A stretch of DNA of 64,000 nt, taken from contig JANUWF010003366.1 in NCBI GenBank assembly GCA_026120185.1, positions 2,170,001 through 2,234,000 of the forward strand. The letters are read 5' to 3'. The DNA comes from Voacanga thouarsii. Lineage: Eukaryota > Streptophyta > Magnoliopsida > Gentianales > Apocynaceae. Numbering within the stretch: the stretch's first letter is position 1; each line of letters opens with the position of its first letter. The notes beneath the pieces are model-generated. The model made no database searches and had not been told where the DNA came from. It saw only the letters and a program-made list of their open reading frames with translations. A program made the translations under genes and the position numbers. Positions 35,795-47,021 of this stretch are shown piece after piece.

Positions 35795-36856
35795 TTAACA
35801 AAACCAGGCATAAAACAAAGATATAAACTTTTTCCACTCATCATGCATTTTCATCAAATCTTTGGAAAAGAGATTAAAGCTCAATGTAAAAGATATGAGA
35901 GATAAATGTAGAAAGAATGGAAGTTTTTGAAAAATGGAGGGTTCATAGCTACAATGGATGTACATGCATGACCTCCCTTTTCGTAGCACCTTTTTAGACA
36001 TACAAATCAAGTTTCTAACACAAAGATGTAAATTATGTCTAAAAAGTGTATAAACATTAGAATCACCACTTATCCCTTCAAAAGATTTATCACCATTAAA
36101 ATTTCCCTTTAGACCTAGTAATGTAGATTTTAAAGATGAGATTAAGAAATCTTTATTTTGCACCACATCTACAAATACCAAGTTTTCTCCTTGAAATTGG
36201 GGTAAAGGGTATGAGTTGTGAACATCCTCCAAGGGTTTCGTATGATGTAATATTGAAAGATCCAACTCCTTGAGTCATATTAAGGTCAACACATTATCAT
36301 TTGGACCATTGTTCTCTAAGAATTGAGAGGAACTTAAGAAATTATATGATAAAGAAAAATTAGAATTATTAGCAGATAGAGCATAATTGAATACCTCTCT
36401 TGCCACATCGTACAATTGTCTTTCATAGCCTCTATTTTTTTTTCCATAGTCAATTGTACGGGCCAGCATGAACTCATGAGTCTCCTCAACAATCTTAGCT
36501 AATTGTGTCCTTTGATCATACAATCGTTGGAAAGCTTTTTCATACCATTGAACAGATGAATTTGTATTAGCAATAAAAGAATTCACTAATGCTTCTAATG
36601 ATGTCTCACTAAAAACATCAATGGGAGCATGTAACTTTGCCAATCTATCATCGTTGTAACTTCTTTGATCTTGTGCCCAAAAAATAATTGTCCATGATGA
36701 TGTCAACCTCGCACTCAAAGAAAAATAAAAATAAAAAACGAAAATAATAGAAAAATAAAGAAAAGAAAAAAAAACAAAAAGGAAAAACAAATAATAGAAA
36801 AATAAAAAAAATAAAAACACACATATTAGATATATTAACAAATTACCTAAACACAA
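35795..36856 (-). pseudogene. unrecognised reading frames of the non-autonomous element
   Basis: Two consecutive minus-strand frames (36856-36275 and 36265-35795) form the only coding-like part. The first has a Phe/Tyr/Leu-rich start that is probably untranslated T-rich sequence read as protein. A soluble stretch with DDRLAKLHAPIDVFSETSLE and a mixed helical region follows. The second contains YPLPQFQGENLVFVDV and ends in a hydrophobic tail. I recognise no domain. They may be remnants of a gag-like protein of a TR-GAG element, but no zinc knuckle is present. Confidence 0.4.
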
Positions 36857-37043
36857 AAGTTAGTGGCATTTACAAGTACAACATGTCCTAAGCTAGTCAA
36901 TTAAGTCATACAATATTACAAACAACAAGATATAGCACCTACTGACATAAAGAACATATATATAGATTTACATATAGACATATATACATATAAATATATA
37001 AATATGGTTAAATCAACAAAATTCAAGTTTTTATGATATTGTT

Positions 37044-37060
37044 CCCTGGCAATGGTGCCA
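37044..37060 (-). other. tRNA-Asp-type primer-binding site of the non-autonomous element
   Basis: The minus strand reads TGGCACCATTGCCAGGG after a 6-base AGTTTT spacer from the LTR end. It is a near match to the TGGCGCCGTTGCCGGGGA site used by Athila/Tat-like gypsy elements. The same arrangement recurs at 48867. Confidence 0.8.
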
Positions 37061-37066
37061 AAAACT

Positions 37067-38468
37067 TGATGCATAAATTTTGGGTGTATCAAAATTATCA
37101 AATTTAAATCCATCCCCTAGTAATTAAAATATTAATTCCAAAATATACATACGAGTAAGTATACTCATCGCAAGCATAGCATAGGAAATTAATGAGTATC
37201 GATCCTCAAAGGAACAAATACATACTAAAAACTTTTTGTTCATTATTTAACCGACCCAAATAAAGTGATAAAATAATAAAGAGAAAAATAAAGAAATATA
37301 TACAACTCAAGGATGTGAAAATACACAATTTAGACAAAAACTTCTAAAAACATGATAATGAATCACTTAGCCAATATCACAATCAAATATTAAATTGGTC
37401 TCATGAAGAATTTAAAATAGATCTACTTGGCTTGCAATTCATGGAATCACTATCTTCTAGTTAAATTAGTGAACATATTCTATGTCAACCAATTTACCCA
37501 AAAGATGCATTAAAATCTATCCTCATATAAACCCCTATATTCTAGGTGATTTAAAACATGAAATTAGTCAATGAATCTATACTCTAGCAATCATCAACCA
37601 TCCTTTGATTACCTATATTCTAGATAATTAACTTCATTTTCAAGTAAGTTAAGAGATAACAAATATGAAATTAATTAATTGAAGTCATTATCAACCCCTT
37701 TTTTCAAGCAAGTTAATAACAAAAATTAATCAACCAACTCCGTAAGCAAAATAAGTAATCAAATACCCAGAACAATAATCAATTGATCAAAAGACTACAT
37801 TACTTAATAAGTCATGAATCCCAAAAAAAAATGTCAAATTACAATTAAAATATTAAATACATAATTGTTTAAGAAAAAGAAAATAAATGTAAAAGAAAAC
37901 ACTCATAGACAAGCCTCATTCTTCTCTTTTAAAGACTCTATTGAACAACTCTCCTTGAATGGCTAATCTCTCATCTTTTGAGTGATTGGAATTTTTTATC
38001 TTGGATTCACTCCTCATCTCTTGTGTTTTCTTTTAGTTTTATAGGCTTATTTGATGCCAAATTACTTAAGGAGTCTTGGCTGAGTAGGAATTGGAAAATA
38101 CCGAAATCCTGGGAAAGTTACAAAATTCGTGCATAGAATATTCATGCTCCAGAGTGGACTTAGCGCCAGGTCCCTTTGACCCACCTGATACCAAGTGTGT
38201 TCTGTTTTCCCCTGAGTTTTTGCTCTATTTTCACTAGCTGGACTAGAATGGACCTGGTGCCTAGTCCACTTACCAGACCTGGTGCTAAGTGTGTGTTGAA
38301 AAATTTTTCTTTTTGCTCGAAATCAACTTAAATCTACACAAATTTGTCAAAAACACATTTCACAAGTAAAATGTCAAATAGGAAGGAATATGCCTAGTTT
38401 TTACATCAAAAGTATCTCAAAACAACCTCAAATAACTAGGATAATAGTAATGATTTTAGCCCCTATCA
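37067..38468 (-). repeat. 5' LTR of the non-autonomous element
   Basis: 1402 bp from TGATAGGGGC to GCATCA on the minus strand; partner of 32925-34298. Confidence 0.88.
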
Positions 38469-40251
38469 GTACCTTATGTGGAATAATTGTGTATGTCAAC
38501 ACTAGGATGTAATAGTGGATTTAATGTCATTAATGCTAATATTTCTATTATTTTATATAATAATAATAATATTATTATTAAACGTTACTAATATTATTAA
38601 AATTGTCATAATTATCATTATTATTAATATTTAAAACTCATCAAATTATGTACTTATTAATTAATATATCTTCTCAATTATTTATTTTTGTATCGTTATG
38701 TACAAACAATACTTTAATTAGCTAAGTAAGTAATTAAATAATTATCTATTTACTTAGTTCTTTGGTTACTTAATGTTTTTACACATTAACTAACCTATTT
38801 ATTTAATTGTTATTTACTTTTGCGAGCAACCTTTATTTAAATAACTAATTATTTATTTATATAACTGTATAGTTACTCAGTCGTTTGTCCACTTATCTAT
38901 ATGTGAGCTTATCATTTATTTTGTAATTGTCATAGTATATATTAAATTGTTAGTATGCAATATTTCATGTTGAGCTTATTATGTTTGAAATAGAGTTGAT
39001 AGTTGGTCTATATTATGTGATGTCTAGATGATAGAAGTTGAGCTAGTTTTGGATACTATGGCAATATAAGGGTTATGAGGAAGTTTGTGACATGGTCCTT
39101 GTATATTCTCTAGACGGGACTAGGACTCACTGATCAGGTCATCGAGAGGGTCTAATATTTGTGAGACAAATGACTCAGATAAGTTTTTGCATTAAAACTT
39201 TTTGTGAAACTATGCAATTGCAAGTTGTCAAATGTCATATTTTGTTGTGATAAAATGTTCATAATGGCTAGATTTCTTACTTTATTTCTACTCACGCACT
39301 AATTTCTTAAATCAAAGGATTTTCAAAACGATTCACTTGGGTTTTCACACTAAATGTGTTGAACAAGGTTTCCTAAGTCATGCTGGATATTTTCTTTTTT
39401 GCTACAATTTGATGCTAATGAGTTTCCTTGTTGCAAAATCGTTGAGTACTCAATAAGGGTAGGCTACTAGCACTAGCCTAAGAAGGAGCGAGTTTGCTTC
39501 TTGATAGGTGGCCATCTTGGGAGGTGAACTCAATCTTGATTAGGGGATAGTGTTAGTGAGTCAAGCTGGTTTGAGCTAGCGACCAGTTCCAAGTAGAACT
39601 GTCTTTTTTTTCCCGGAATGGACAACCGGAAGTTATAGGCGTCTGGGAGAAGGATGAGTATCCCCACCCGTGGGCCGATCACCCCTGGTGCTGTGATGTA
39701 GGGTTTCATAGTACAGGATCATGATGCAGGGTTTCATGACTCAGGGCTATGATGCAAGGTTTCATAGTCCACGTTATTATTGAGTGGTTAATTTCCTTGG
39801 AATAAAGTTATTTATTGAGAATAGAAATTGAAAACACCACTCTTATATTTAAAATTGTTGACTTTGATTGCAATTGCACTTTTGGTATTAAAAAATTACA
39901 CATCACAAAATTGTTTCAAATGTACATTCTCACACGCACAGAACTTTCTGGAAAATTTATTTTTCACAATTTTGGTGCATGTTTTTAGGTCATGAGCACT
40001 ATTGACAAGGTTGAGGTTAGAGTCTTGTACTTGACATTTTAGTTGTTTTTGCTTAGAGACAATGCTTTATTATCCTTTGTTTTTTAGACTCTGGTTGAGC
40101 TTTACATTAGCTATATTACGGTTAAATTTTATTTGAGGTATTATTTTGAATGAGTTATTTATTTACCTCGTTATAAAGACACTTTGTCCTTCGAACGGGG
40201 TGACATCCCCGCCCCTTTTGGTGTACGTAGATAGCGGGGCATTACACTACT

Positions 40252-40618
40252 GATGCAGAGTAATTTTGCAAAGCATATGAAGAGATGGGACTTAATATTC
40301 AACTAATGTGTCAGCCAACAAAATCACCTGATTTAAATATTTTGGATCTTGGATATTTTAGAGCTATTCCATTAAAGGATAAGGAGGCACCAAGAAACAT
40401 TGATGAGCTTCTAGATGCTATGAAGTCTTTTGAATATTTCTTTGTGCGAAGTCTGACCATATATTTTTTATCACTGCAATTGTGCATGATCAATTGTGGA
40501 AGCCGAAGGGTCGACCAATTACAATATTCCTCATGATGGCAAAGAAATGTTAGGCAGAGAAGGCAAACTTTCTAGTCAGATGAAGTGTGATCCTGCATTG
40601 GTGCAAGAAACTCTCTAA
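40252..40618 (+). pseudogene. mariner-like transposase, C-terminal part
   Basis: Continues the transposase exactly where 23057 stopped. It has Asp-Ala-Glu, then a stop where Phe is expected, then KAYEEMGLNIQLMCQP, the third catalytic Asp in KSPDLNILDLGYF and KEAPRNIDELLDAM. It shifts frame near 40435 and ends with YNIPHDGKEML and a stop near 40618. Together with the first part it covers the whole DD39D transposase. Confidence 0.85.
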
Positions 40619-41981
40619 TATTTAAGTTGATTGTGAGTAATTATGATCTTAATTTCTTTTTTTTTTTAATTTTATCTTATATTATTATCCCCTCATTATC
40701 AATATTTTATGGGATTATTTTGGCATTTGTGATTTGGTTATTAGATGGAAGCTTTCTTCAAGGTAACTTGTCAAATTTGGTATCTATACAACATTGTAAG
40801 AGATCCTACAACTTGTAATTGTTCTTGACAATGACATTTGTTATTTGAAGGGTATATCTTGGCTGAGAACAAAGATGAGCTTAATGCATAATTTGTTAGA
40901 TATTTTCACTCTTTATTGTGGTTTCTGGAAATTTGTGTTCTATATACTTGCACTTTATTACTTATGGACTAGACTTTTAGGATATCACTGACCACCTGAA
41001 TTATGCTTTTATTTTTTTAAGCAATATGGACCAATGACTGTGAATAACATTTGCTCCTATACAAGCATTTGCCATTTTTTTTTTTATCACTTTGTTTGTT
41101 CTATGCTTTTATCTTTTTACAAAAAAATAATTGTTCAAAATGGATAGATGTACACTTAATAAAATTTAGGAAGATATACTTTTAACATGTCCATTACTAC
41201 TTCTCAAATTGCATTTTCCTCCAAAGCTTCAATAGTAAATTTATTCAATTCAAACCCACAATCCGATGGTATATTCAAGTCGAAATATGCAACAGCTTTC
41301 TCTTTTTTTCACCATTTGAATTGGATTAGGATTAGCCAATATATTGTCCCCTTAGTCTAAGTGCTCTTTTCCAACTTCTTCCTTGGCCAATTTTTTGGAG
41401 TTTAAATAACTGTTTGAGATAAAATACAAATTGAGTTTGTTTAGCAATCCACCTAAAAAAAAAATAGTTAAATGAATGAAAAATAAACCAAAGTGAATTG
41501 CAGGAACGATTGAAGAGAGTGAAATACCAAGAAATGCATTTACCACTGAAAAAGATGATTAAAAGAAAAAAACAAAACTAGAGGAAAAACATGAGGAAGG
41601 TGCTCAGTGTACTATGAAAGTGGACAGAAGAAGAGGGGGAAAAAGGAACAAAGTGAGCTACTGTTTAAAATAAAAAGAAAAAAAAAAGGTACTTAGTGTA
41701 CTGTGCAAATGGATAGAAGGAAGGAAAAAAACGAAAGTGAAATCTGCTTGTAGTCTTTATATAGAGAGAGGAAATTGGAAAAATAGAGAGAATAATTAAT
41801 TAGAATTTTGACTTTTTTTATAGGAGAATGTGTTGTAATTCTTGATTAAAATAAAGTCATTATGAATAGTTGTAATATTAATTAATTAATTAATGAGAAA
41901 TTGGCATAGGGGTAAAATTGGAAAAAATTATATACGACCTACACTTAGAAAATAGACATTTATTTTTGGACAAACCAAAAA
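40619..41981 (+). other. 3' noncoding part of the mariner-like element
   Basis: AT-rich sequence between the transposase stop and the right inverted repeat. No gene or further mobile element is recognised. Confidence 0.6.
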
Positions 41982-42015
41982 GGTAATTAGGCCACTTATT
42001 TTTGGACAGAGGGAG
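41982..42015 (+). repeat. right terminal inverted repeat of the mariner-like element
   Basis: Ends ...AATAAGTGG-type sequence inverted, with GGACAGAGGGAG at the tip, followed by TA at 42016-42017. A second CATTTATTTTTGGACA block lies just inside at 41957-41972, a subterminal repeat of the tip. Confidence 0.8.
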
Positions 42016-42017
42016 TA

Positions 42018-43430
42018 TATTTTGTAATTTTTATTATTTCAAATAACTTTATTTTAAAATAATGACTATCCAAGTATGTCTTAATTTTTTTATTTTCATA
42101 TGTATCTTTATCCATTCTTTTTCTTTTTTATTTATTGATAATTATTTTTATTACTTTTTAGTAATAACTTATTTATTAATTCATTTAAGGGCTATTTGGG
42201 AGTTTAAGGGCATGTTTGGGATGAAAGAAAGGACTATGATTGAATATTTTTTGTGATTGAATATTGATAGAAAAGAATAGAGTGATAAGATATTAGTTTG
42301 CATCTTTATTACTTATATTTTGATAGAAGTATAACAATTAAATAATAATATTTTTAGCAATACAAAATGTATTTGTTAAAGTTGATTCTCCTCTCATCTG
42401 TTTCCATCCATTTTAGAAGAAACTAAATTGGATACTTTTAACTTAATCTAATTCCTCCATTCCCCTTTATTTCCTTCCCTTCTCCTTGTAAAAAATAATT
42501 CAAATGTCTAAAATTGTTTTCTATTCTTTCCTTTCCTTCCAAATATATCAATCCAAACATACTATAAGAGAGGAAAAAAGAGAAGATGAATGTTATGTAT
42601 TGAAGGAAACGAAGAAAAAGAATGTGGGGTGATTTATGTGTAATATTTATTTAGGAGTTTAAGAAAGAAGAAGGAAATTGAATTTTTTTAGAGTTTGGAG
42701 AGAGTAAATGAAGAGTTACTATAAAAAGTCATTTACCAAAATCACTTTATGCAACAAAATTTTCAATTACTCTCTTTTCAAAGTTGGTTTTTATAATTTT
42801 TTTTGACAAACTAATGTCATGTGCGAAACATATTTTAGGTAAAATGTGTCAATTCTCCTTAATCCACTGCTAATTTTGATTTTGCCATTTTATTTCAAAA
42901 ATTTAGTCCTTACGTTCTAACTTTTATTAAAATTTTGTAAATATAAGTCTCGATATTTACTTTCTTGGGAGTTTATTGCCTCTGCTTAGTCTCTTGACTT
43001 TGAATTAGTTCAACAACATCATTAGATGGCTATGACATCTTGTTTATTGCCCCTTTTTGGTGAGGAAATATATCTTGAATGTCTAAATTCAATTACTTGA
43101 TCCTTGTGCAATCTTTTCTTGTTCTCGTGGTTGGACGTTTTTATTCTTGGTCTCTTTCTTTTTCTTTTCTGGGTAAGAGGAGAGCACTTTCTTAGCATCC
43201 TACAATTAAAAAAAAAAAAATGTCATTCCTTGGAAGAGGTTCATACAAAAAAAAAAAAAAAAATGCAAAACAAAATATAGAAGTTTAGTCATGACTTTTT
43301 ACTCTTACTCCCTTTTGATTCCTTAAGTCCATTTCTTTGAAAAATATTAGTTTGAGTAGAAACTTGTCTCCCAATACTTTTTGTGCCTTCACTAACAATG
43401 GCTTCCTTTTGTGGCTGAAATAGGAGTTGA
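42018..43430. other. AT-rich stretch, no gene
   Basis: Host or decayed transposon sequence without a coding signal. It includes poly(A) runs at about 43207-43220 and 43246-43263, and the possible MITE listed separately. Confidence 0.5.
42207..42566. mobile_element. possible MITE
   Basis: GGGCATGTTTGGGATGAAAG near 42209 faces an inverted ATCCAAACATACTAT near 42552. The ~350-bp interior has no coding potential. The ends are imperfect and no target duplication is clear, so this is tentative. Confidence 0.3.
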
Positions 43431-43869
43431 ACTCAAAAAAAGTTTTTATTTTTATTTTTAATGAACTCTTTCCAATTTATTAAATTCCAGAAATTTAATA
43501 ATGCATTTGATTTTATAAATGAACATAAAATAGAGAAACGAAAGCACTGAAATATTCATACAGAATATTAATATTTTCACTAAAGTCTTGATTTGATTGA
43601 ATTGATAACAAGAAATATTTAGAGAATCTATTCTATTCTATATAGTTATTCATAGAAATAGAAAACAGAAATATAAAATAAAAAGCTAGTAAAGTGAAAT
43701 TGAATTTATTAATTTCAATAAAAATGAAATTCAAATTCAAAAATTAATTAAAAATCTTATACTCATTCTTTTATAGATAGAGAAAGTGAGATAAAAATCC
43801 AAAATTTTATTATCGTAATTGTAACAAATAGATCGATGGGGAAAAATCTTTTACACACACATCTCCTAG
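43431..43869. other. AT-rich, possibly plastid-derived spacer
   Basis: Adjoins the trnK-derived segment and has a plastid-spacer-like composition, but I cannot place it in a known plastid region. Confidence 0.35.
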
Positions 43870-44276
43870 AGAATTAAAATAGTTAGGATTCATTGAAAAA
43901 ATCGAGAATCCCCTATGGGGTGGAGAACCCCTTCCAACATCAACACTAATATGTATTTAACGTTTAATTAGATAAGGAAATAATTCAAATTTAGAACAGA
44001 AGCTCGTTGCTTTGCCTTTCCTTAGAATTAGTTAAAGCCATAGGGCCCTATCCATTTATTCATTCAACCCAACTTTATTTTGTTCTATTCCAAGACTTTA
44101 AGTAGGTTTTTGTACCGACTCGCTAAGAATGAAATATTGTCGAAACTCTCTGTCAATACGACATGCTCTTTTTTCCATTCATTTCTTTTTAGGATTAGTT
44201 GCGATCTTCCAAACTTTACCAATAGTATGGACGAATCCTTTGCTTCATCTAAAGGTGTAAAAGATCCTAGTCACAC
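43870..44276 (-). pseudogene. trnK-UUU: nuclear copy of the plastid trnK-UUU intron, 5' part
   Basis: On the minus strand it starts GTGTGACTAGGATCTTTTAC, the start of the plastid trnK group II intron. It runs through the well-known stretches around TTGGTAAAGTTTGGAAG, AGCGAGTCGGTACAAAAACC and GCCCTATGGCTTTAAC. It stops before the matK reading frame, which is absent. In the plastid this intron encodes the maturase MatK; here it is inert nuclear DNA. Confidence 0.85.
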
Positions 44277-44313
44277 TTAAAAGCCGAGTGTTCTACCATT
44301 GAGTTAGCAACCA
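44277..44313 (-). pseudogene. trnK-UUU: 5' exon of plastid trnK-UUU, nuclear copy
   Basis: Minus strand GGTTGCTAACTCAATGGTAG, then AACACTCGGCTTTTAA, ending in the anticodon loop at the intron border as in plastids. The first G is changed and a further base differs from the plastid form. No 3' exon is present, so this is not a functional tRNA. Confidence 0.87.
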
Positions 44314-44834
44314 GAAAAAAAAGAAACCAACTAAAGAAAATAATCTATAGAATAGAAAATGTGTGTATAAGAAAAAAGAAGTGTATAAATACAATCCGAA
44401 TGAAAATAAATTAAACAAAGAAATTAGACAAACCAATTACACCATTAAGCTAACAAATCGAAAAACATATTTTCTAATGAATTCGAAACATAAAAAAATT
44501 GAATAGATTAGATGAAAGTATAAGAAATTCTTAGATAAATTTAAATACATAAAAGGAAAAAAAATGAAAAATTAAAATTAAAATAAATTTAAAATATAGA
44601 TAAATGCCAAAATTTACAAATGGATTATGTTGTTATCTCTTTTTCTCAATCAATAAAAATAAGCTCGTGTCATCAAAGAACCTGTCGTTTGAATGAAATA
44701 AAGTAAAAAATAAACAAATCAAATAACTAGATCCAACTTCACTTATTATGATGGATTATATTTGTTCGATACACTATTGTCAATATAAATGTTATGAAAA
44801 GAATAGAATGAAAAAAACAAAAAAATTTGTTGAC
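44314..44834 (-). other. probable plastid trnK upstream spacer, nuclear copy
   Basis: It continues directly from the trnK 5' exon. Sequence such as GGATTATATTTGTTCGATAC resembles plastid trnK-rps16 spacer as I remember it. No gene is seen. Confidence 0.5.
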
Positions 44835-44928
44835 TATAAAAGATGTGAATCCGCATGTCCGACGGATTTCTTAAGTGTTCGGGTTTATTTAGGGGTTGAA
44901 ACAACTCGCAGTATGGGTCTAGCTTATG
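44835..44928 (+). pseudogene. psaC: C-terminal fragment of plastid psaC, nuclear copy
   Basis: Encodes [18 protein letters not shown] followed by [10 protein letters not shown], the C-terminus of the photosystem I iron-sulphur subunit. One 4Fe-4S cysteine cluster half is present and the N-terminus is missing. The usual Trp-His before ETTRS is changed to Gly-Val. The stop codon after GLAY is lost, so the frame runs on to 44954. Confidence 0.9.
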
Positions 44929-45075
44929 GATACATTATAACAAACTTCACTTAAATCCATTTGATTTTTTTTTTTTTTTTACCGAAAAGACTTGTGCTCA
45001 AGATATTTTGATTTTTGAGCACGGGTTTTTTTGGTCCAAGTGTATCTTGTGTTTACCATGAATTTTTTTCCTTGT
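44929..45075 (+). pseudogene. ndhD: plastid psaC-ndhD spacer and ndhD start, nuclear copy
   Basis: Follows psaC in plastid order. It contains a stem-loop (CTTGTGCTCAAGATATTTTG ... TTTTTGAGCACGGG), then ATGAATTTTTTTCCTTG at 45058-45074, the first codons of ndhD (MNFFP). Homology ends there. Confidence 0.75.
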
Positions 45076-45454
45076 GAAGAGTTTAACCATAAATAGTCTC
45101 TTAACTAACCCATCAAATAGGTGGAAGATTTATTAAATTATGAAACATTACCCTGCCACAATATGATGTGCTTCCAATGCAACTCATGCAATAGTATTTA
45201 ACATCCAAAAAACTACCAAATAAAATGTGTCCCATGCCGAAATATCACAAGTACCACATGAACCATGGTGTTGGGGGTTCGAATCCCTCCTCACCCACAA
45301 TCGGTCCAAAGGGGAAGTGCCTTTCCCTTTGTGGGTAGAATGATGGGGATAACGGACCAAAAGCTATGGAACTTGGGTGTGGGTCATTTGTCAAAATGGA
45401 ATGGCTTTTAATTTTTTTTATCTATTTATTGTGAATGGTGGAATTATTACACAT
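45076..45454. other. possible further plastid-derived segment
   Basis: Contains GGGGGTTCGAATCCCTCC (a tRNA 3'-half-like B-box sequence near 45271-45290) and GGATAACGGACCAAAAGC. It reads like plastid tRNA flanking DNA, but I cannot name the tRNA. The anticodon half is missing. Confidence 0.4.
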
Positions 45455-45465
45455 AGGATGTCCTT

Positions 45466-45506
45466 GGGTGCCTAGGTATCCATCGTAAGCCTTTCCTTTT
45501 TTGAAC
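45466..45506 (-). pseudogene. rrn23: 5' end of plastid 23S rRNA gene, nuclear copy
   Basis: The minus strand reads AAGGCTTACG-ATGGATACCTAGGCACCC, the conserved start of 23S rRNA. Only about 40 bases are retained. Confidence 0.82.
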
Positions 45507-45685
45507 TTCACCCTTCTCTTTTATTTTATTTATTTCTCCTTTTTATTTTAAGGCTATGCCATCCTAAGGTGCTACTAAATAGATGGATCTTATCAACGTC
45601 CATGAATGATAAATCATAGATCGAACCAGCAAATCGGAAAAATTGGGTGCCATCATATAGCTTTGTATCGGCTAAGTTCACGAGT
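45507..45685 (-). other. plastid trnA-rrn23 spacer, nuclear copy
   Basis: The minus strand contains ACTCGTGAACTTAGCCGATA and CATTCATGGACGTTGATAAG, the known spacer between trnA-UGC and rrn23 in the plastid inverted repeat. Confidence 0.85.
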
Positions 45686-45722
45686 TTGAAATAAGCGGGC
45701 TCGAACCGCTGACATTTGCCAT
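45686..45722 (-). pseudogene. trnA-UGC: 3' exon of plastid trnA-UGC, nuclear copy
   Basis: The minus strand carries GGCAAATGTCAGCGGTTCGA followed by GCCCGCTTATTTC, matching the plastid trnA 3' half with several substitutions. The 5' exon is absent. Confidence 0.85.
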
Positions 45723-46158
45723 AGGGTAAACCACCGCCTCTCAGGTCCCCCAATTGATTTTATCATAGAGGTCAATGATAGACAATAACATCCCCCTGAA
45801 CACAGTTTAAAATTTTCATTGTACTGTGCTCTCCAAAAAGCAACTCTTCTCAAAATCTCACTCCAAAGATGTTGAATTGGAATTCCATTCTAACTAAGGC
45901 TTTTTGTGGTTCTGGAGGATCCAGCTACAGGAGAATCAGGAACGGAGAGCTTTCTCCCTTTTTTCGCTCGACTTTTTGGTCGATCTTAAGAACGCTGGTT
46001 TTAAGAATGAGTGATTGCCCTTTTCCGACCCTTACTGAACAACCCTAGAGAGGACAACTAATGCATTCCACTTATCCCTGGATGTTGAAGGCGTCCTTGG
46101 GGTGATCCCGCAGTTCCTATGGGTGGAGATGATGGGTCGGTCCATGGATTTTCTGTCA
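45723..46158 (-). pseudogene. trnA-UGC: plastid trnA-UGC intron, partial nuclear copy
   Basis: Directly upstream of the trnA 3' exon on the minus strand: GGGGGACCTGAGAGGCGGTG-like sequence, GAGAAGAGTTGCTTTTTGGA, and TCCTGTAGCTGGATCCTCCA. It runs to ATCCATGGACCGACCCATCA near 46140. It has several short deletions relative to the plastid intron as I remember it. Confidence 0.82.
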
Positions 46159-46247
46159 GATACAATATTACCTTTTGTATTGCTAGCCTACACAAGGATA
46201 TAGAGAAGAATATGTCATATTTTATTTTTAAATTTAGTATAGGTTTA

Positions 46248-46900
46248 TGTAACATCCCAACTACCTACATAATCCAAACGGGCCTGGAATGTCGCCCCAT
46301 GATCATGAGAAGGGGTCTTTGTAATGGAAACGTACAAAATATATCTCAAAGCTTAAAAGTTAAGCTAGATAAAATCCATTACAACATAAATCCTAATGCT
46401 TATACATATGTCTCCAATAAGAAGAAATAAAATATTCGTAGAACAATAGTATAATAAGTCTTGACATGGACATAATTCAAAAATAACTCAACAAAAGCAT
46501 CTCAAGCTAAGCCTTCCAAGCTTGACAAGATTCAGATTTCCTTGAAATCATGATTAAAAAAAAAAAACACGTGAGATAAAATCTCAAAAAGTCTCGTGTG
46601 CTCATGTCACAGTTTTCAAATCAACTCGTGATGCATGTAAAATATTAAGTTGAAACTATTGCTTATAAATAGTTTATGCCTTCATACATTTCCATAAACA
46701 ATCATTATGGATGAATCATGTAAGTACATTTGAAGTACAATGCCAACATATAATTTTATCGAGAAAAATACCAATAGTATAATTCAAGAACATAATAATC
46801 ATTCACATTGAGCCTTGGAAGCTTTTTAAAAAATTTTAGGATTTAAAACTTCCTAAGTTTAGTCCACAAAATTTTGAGAATCTCAATTTCCAATTTAACT
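46248..46900 (-). repeat. probable gypsy LTR fragment
   Basis: On the minus strand the segment ends GTAGTTGGGATGTTACA at 46248, resembling the TTACA end of chromovirus LTRs. It contains GAGACTTTTTGAGATTTTAT-like sequence near 46575-46610, which I associate with such LTRs. No internal region or partner is visible. Confidence 0.4.
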
Positions 46901-46939
46901 CATTTACTTGAGGAGCATTATATGAGGTAAAACCCTTAC

Positions 46940-47021
46940 TATTCATTGTTAAGTATGAAATAGTCATATTTTTGTACCTACTATTCACTGTTAAGCATGA
47001 AATAGTCACATTTTTGTAGAC
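46940..47021. repeat. two tandem copies of a ~40-bp unit
   Basis: TACTATTCATTGTTAAGTAT...TCATATTTTTGTACC is followed at once by TACTATTCACTGTTAAGCAT...TCACATTTTTGTA. Confidence 0.85.

Larger units (their letters stand above)
32925..38468 (-). mobile_element. non-autonomous LTR retrotransposon (LARD/TR-GAG type)
   Basis: Two LTRs of about 1.4 kb (32925-34298 and 37067-38468) bracket 2.8 kb that lacks protease, integrase and RT. On the minus strand the LTR runs TGATAGGGGCTAAAATC to GCATCA. A tRNA-Asp-type primer site lies 6 bases inside the 5' LTR (37060-37044), and a purine stretch borders the 3' LTR near 34299-34312. Flanks are GTGCT and GTACC, a decayed target duplication; the intact LTR has GTGGC at that place. 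Mobilisation would need enzymes from a partner element, which is an inference. Confidence 0.85.
31004..40246 (+). repeat. 3' LTR of the chromovirus, interrupted
   Basis: Homologous to 23058-26824 in two blocks, 31004-32924 and 38469-40246, split by a 5.5-kb minus-strand LTR element. It ends GGGGCATTACA, followed by the CTACT target duplication. Confidence 0.9.

Noticed and set aside
36700..36856. Membrane-protein-like Phe/Leu/Tyr-rich N-terminus in the non-autonomous element
   Set aside because: It is a translation of an A-rich (T-rich on the minus strand) low-complexity tract, more likely untranslated sequence.
44080..44280. Small plus-strand frame in the plastid-like region
   Set aside because: It is the antisense of the plastid trnK intron.
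45271..45300. tRNA-like GGTTCGAATCC as a nuclear tRNA gene or SINE
   Set aside because: There is only a 3'-half-like stretch with no matching anticodon arm or A-box at the right distance, and it lies between plastid-derived segments.
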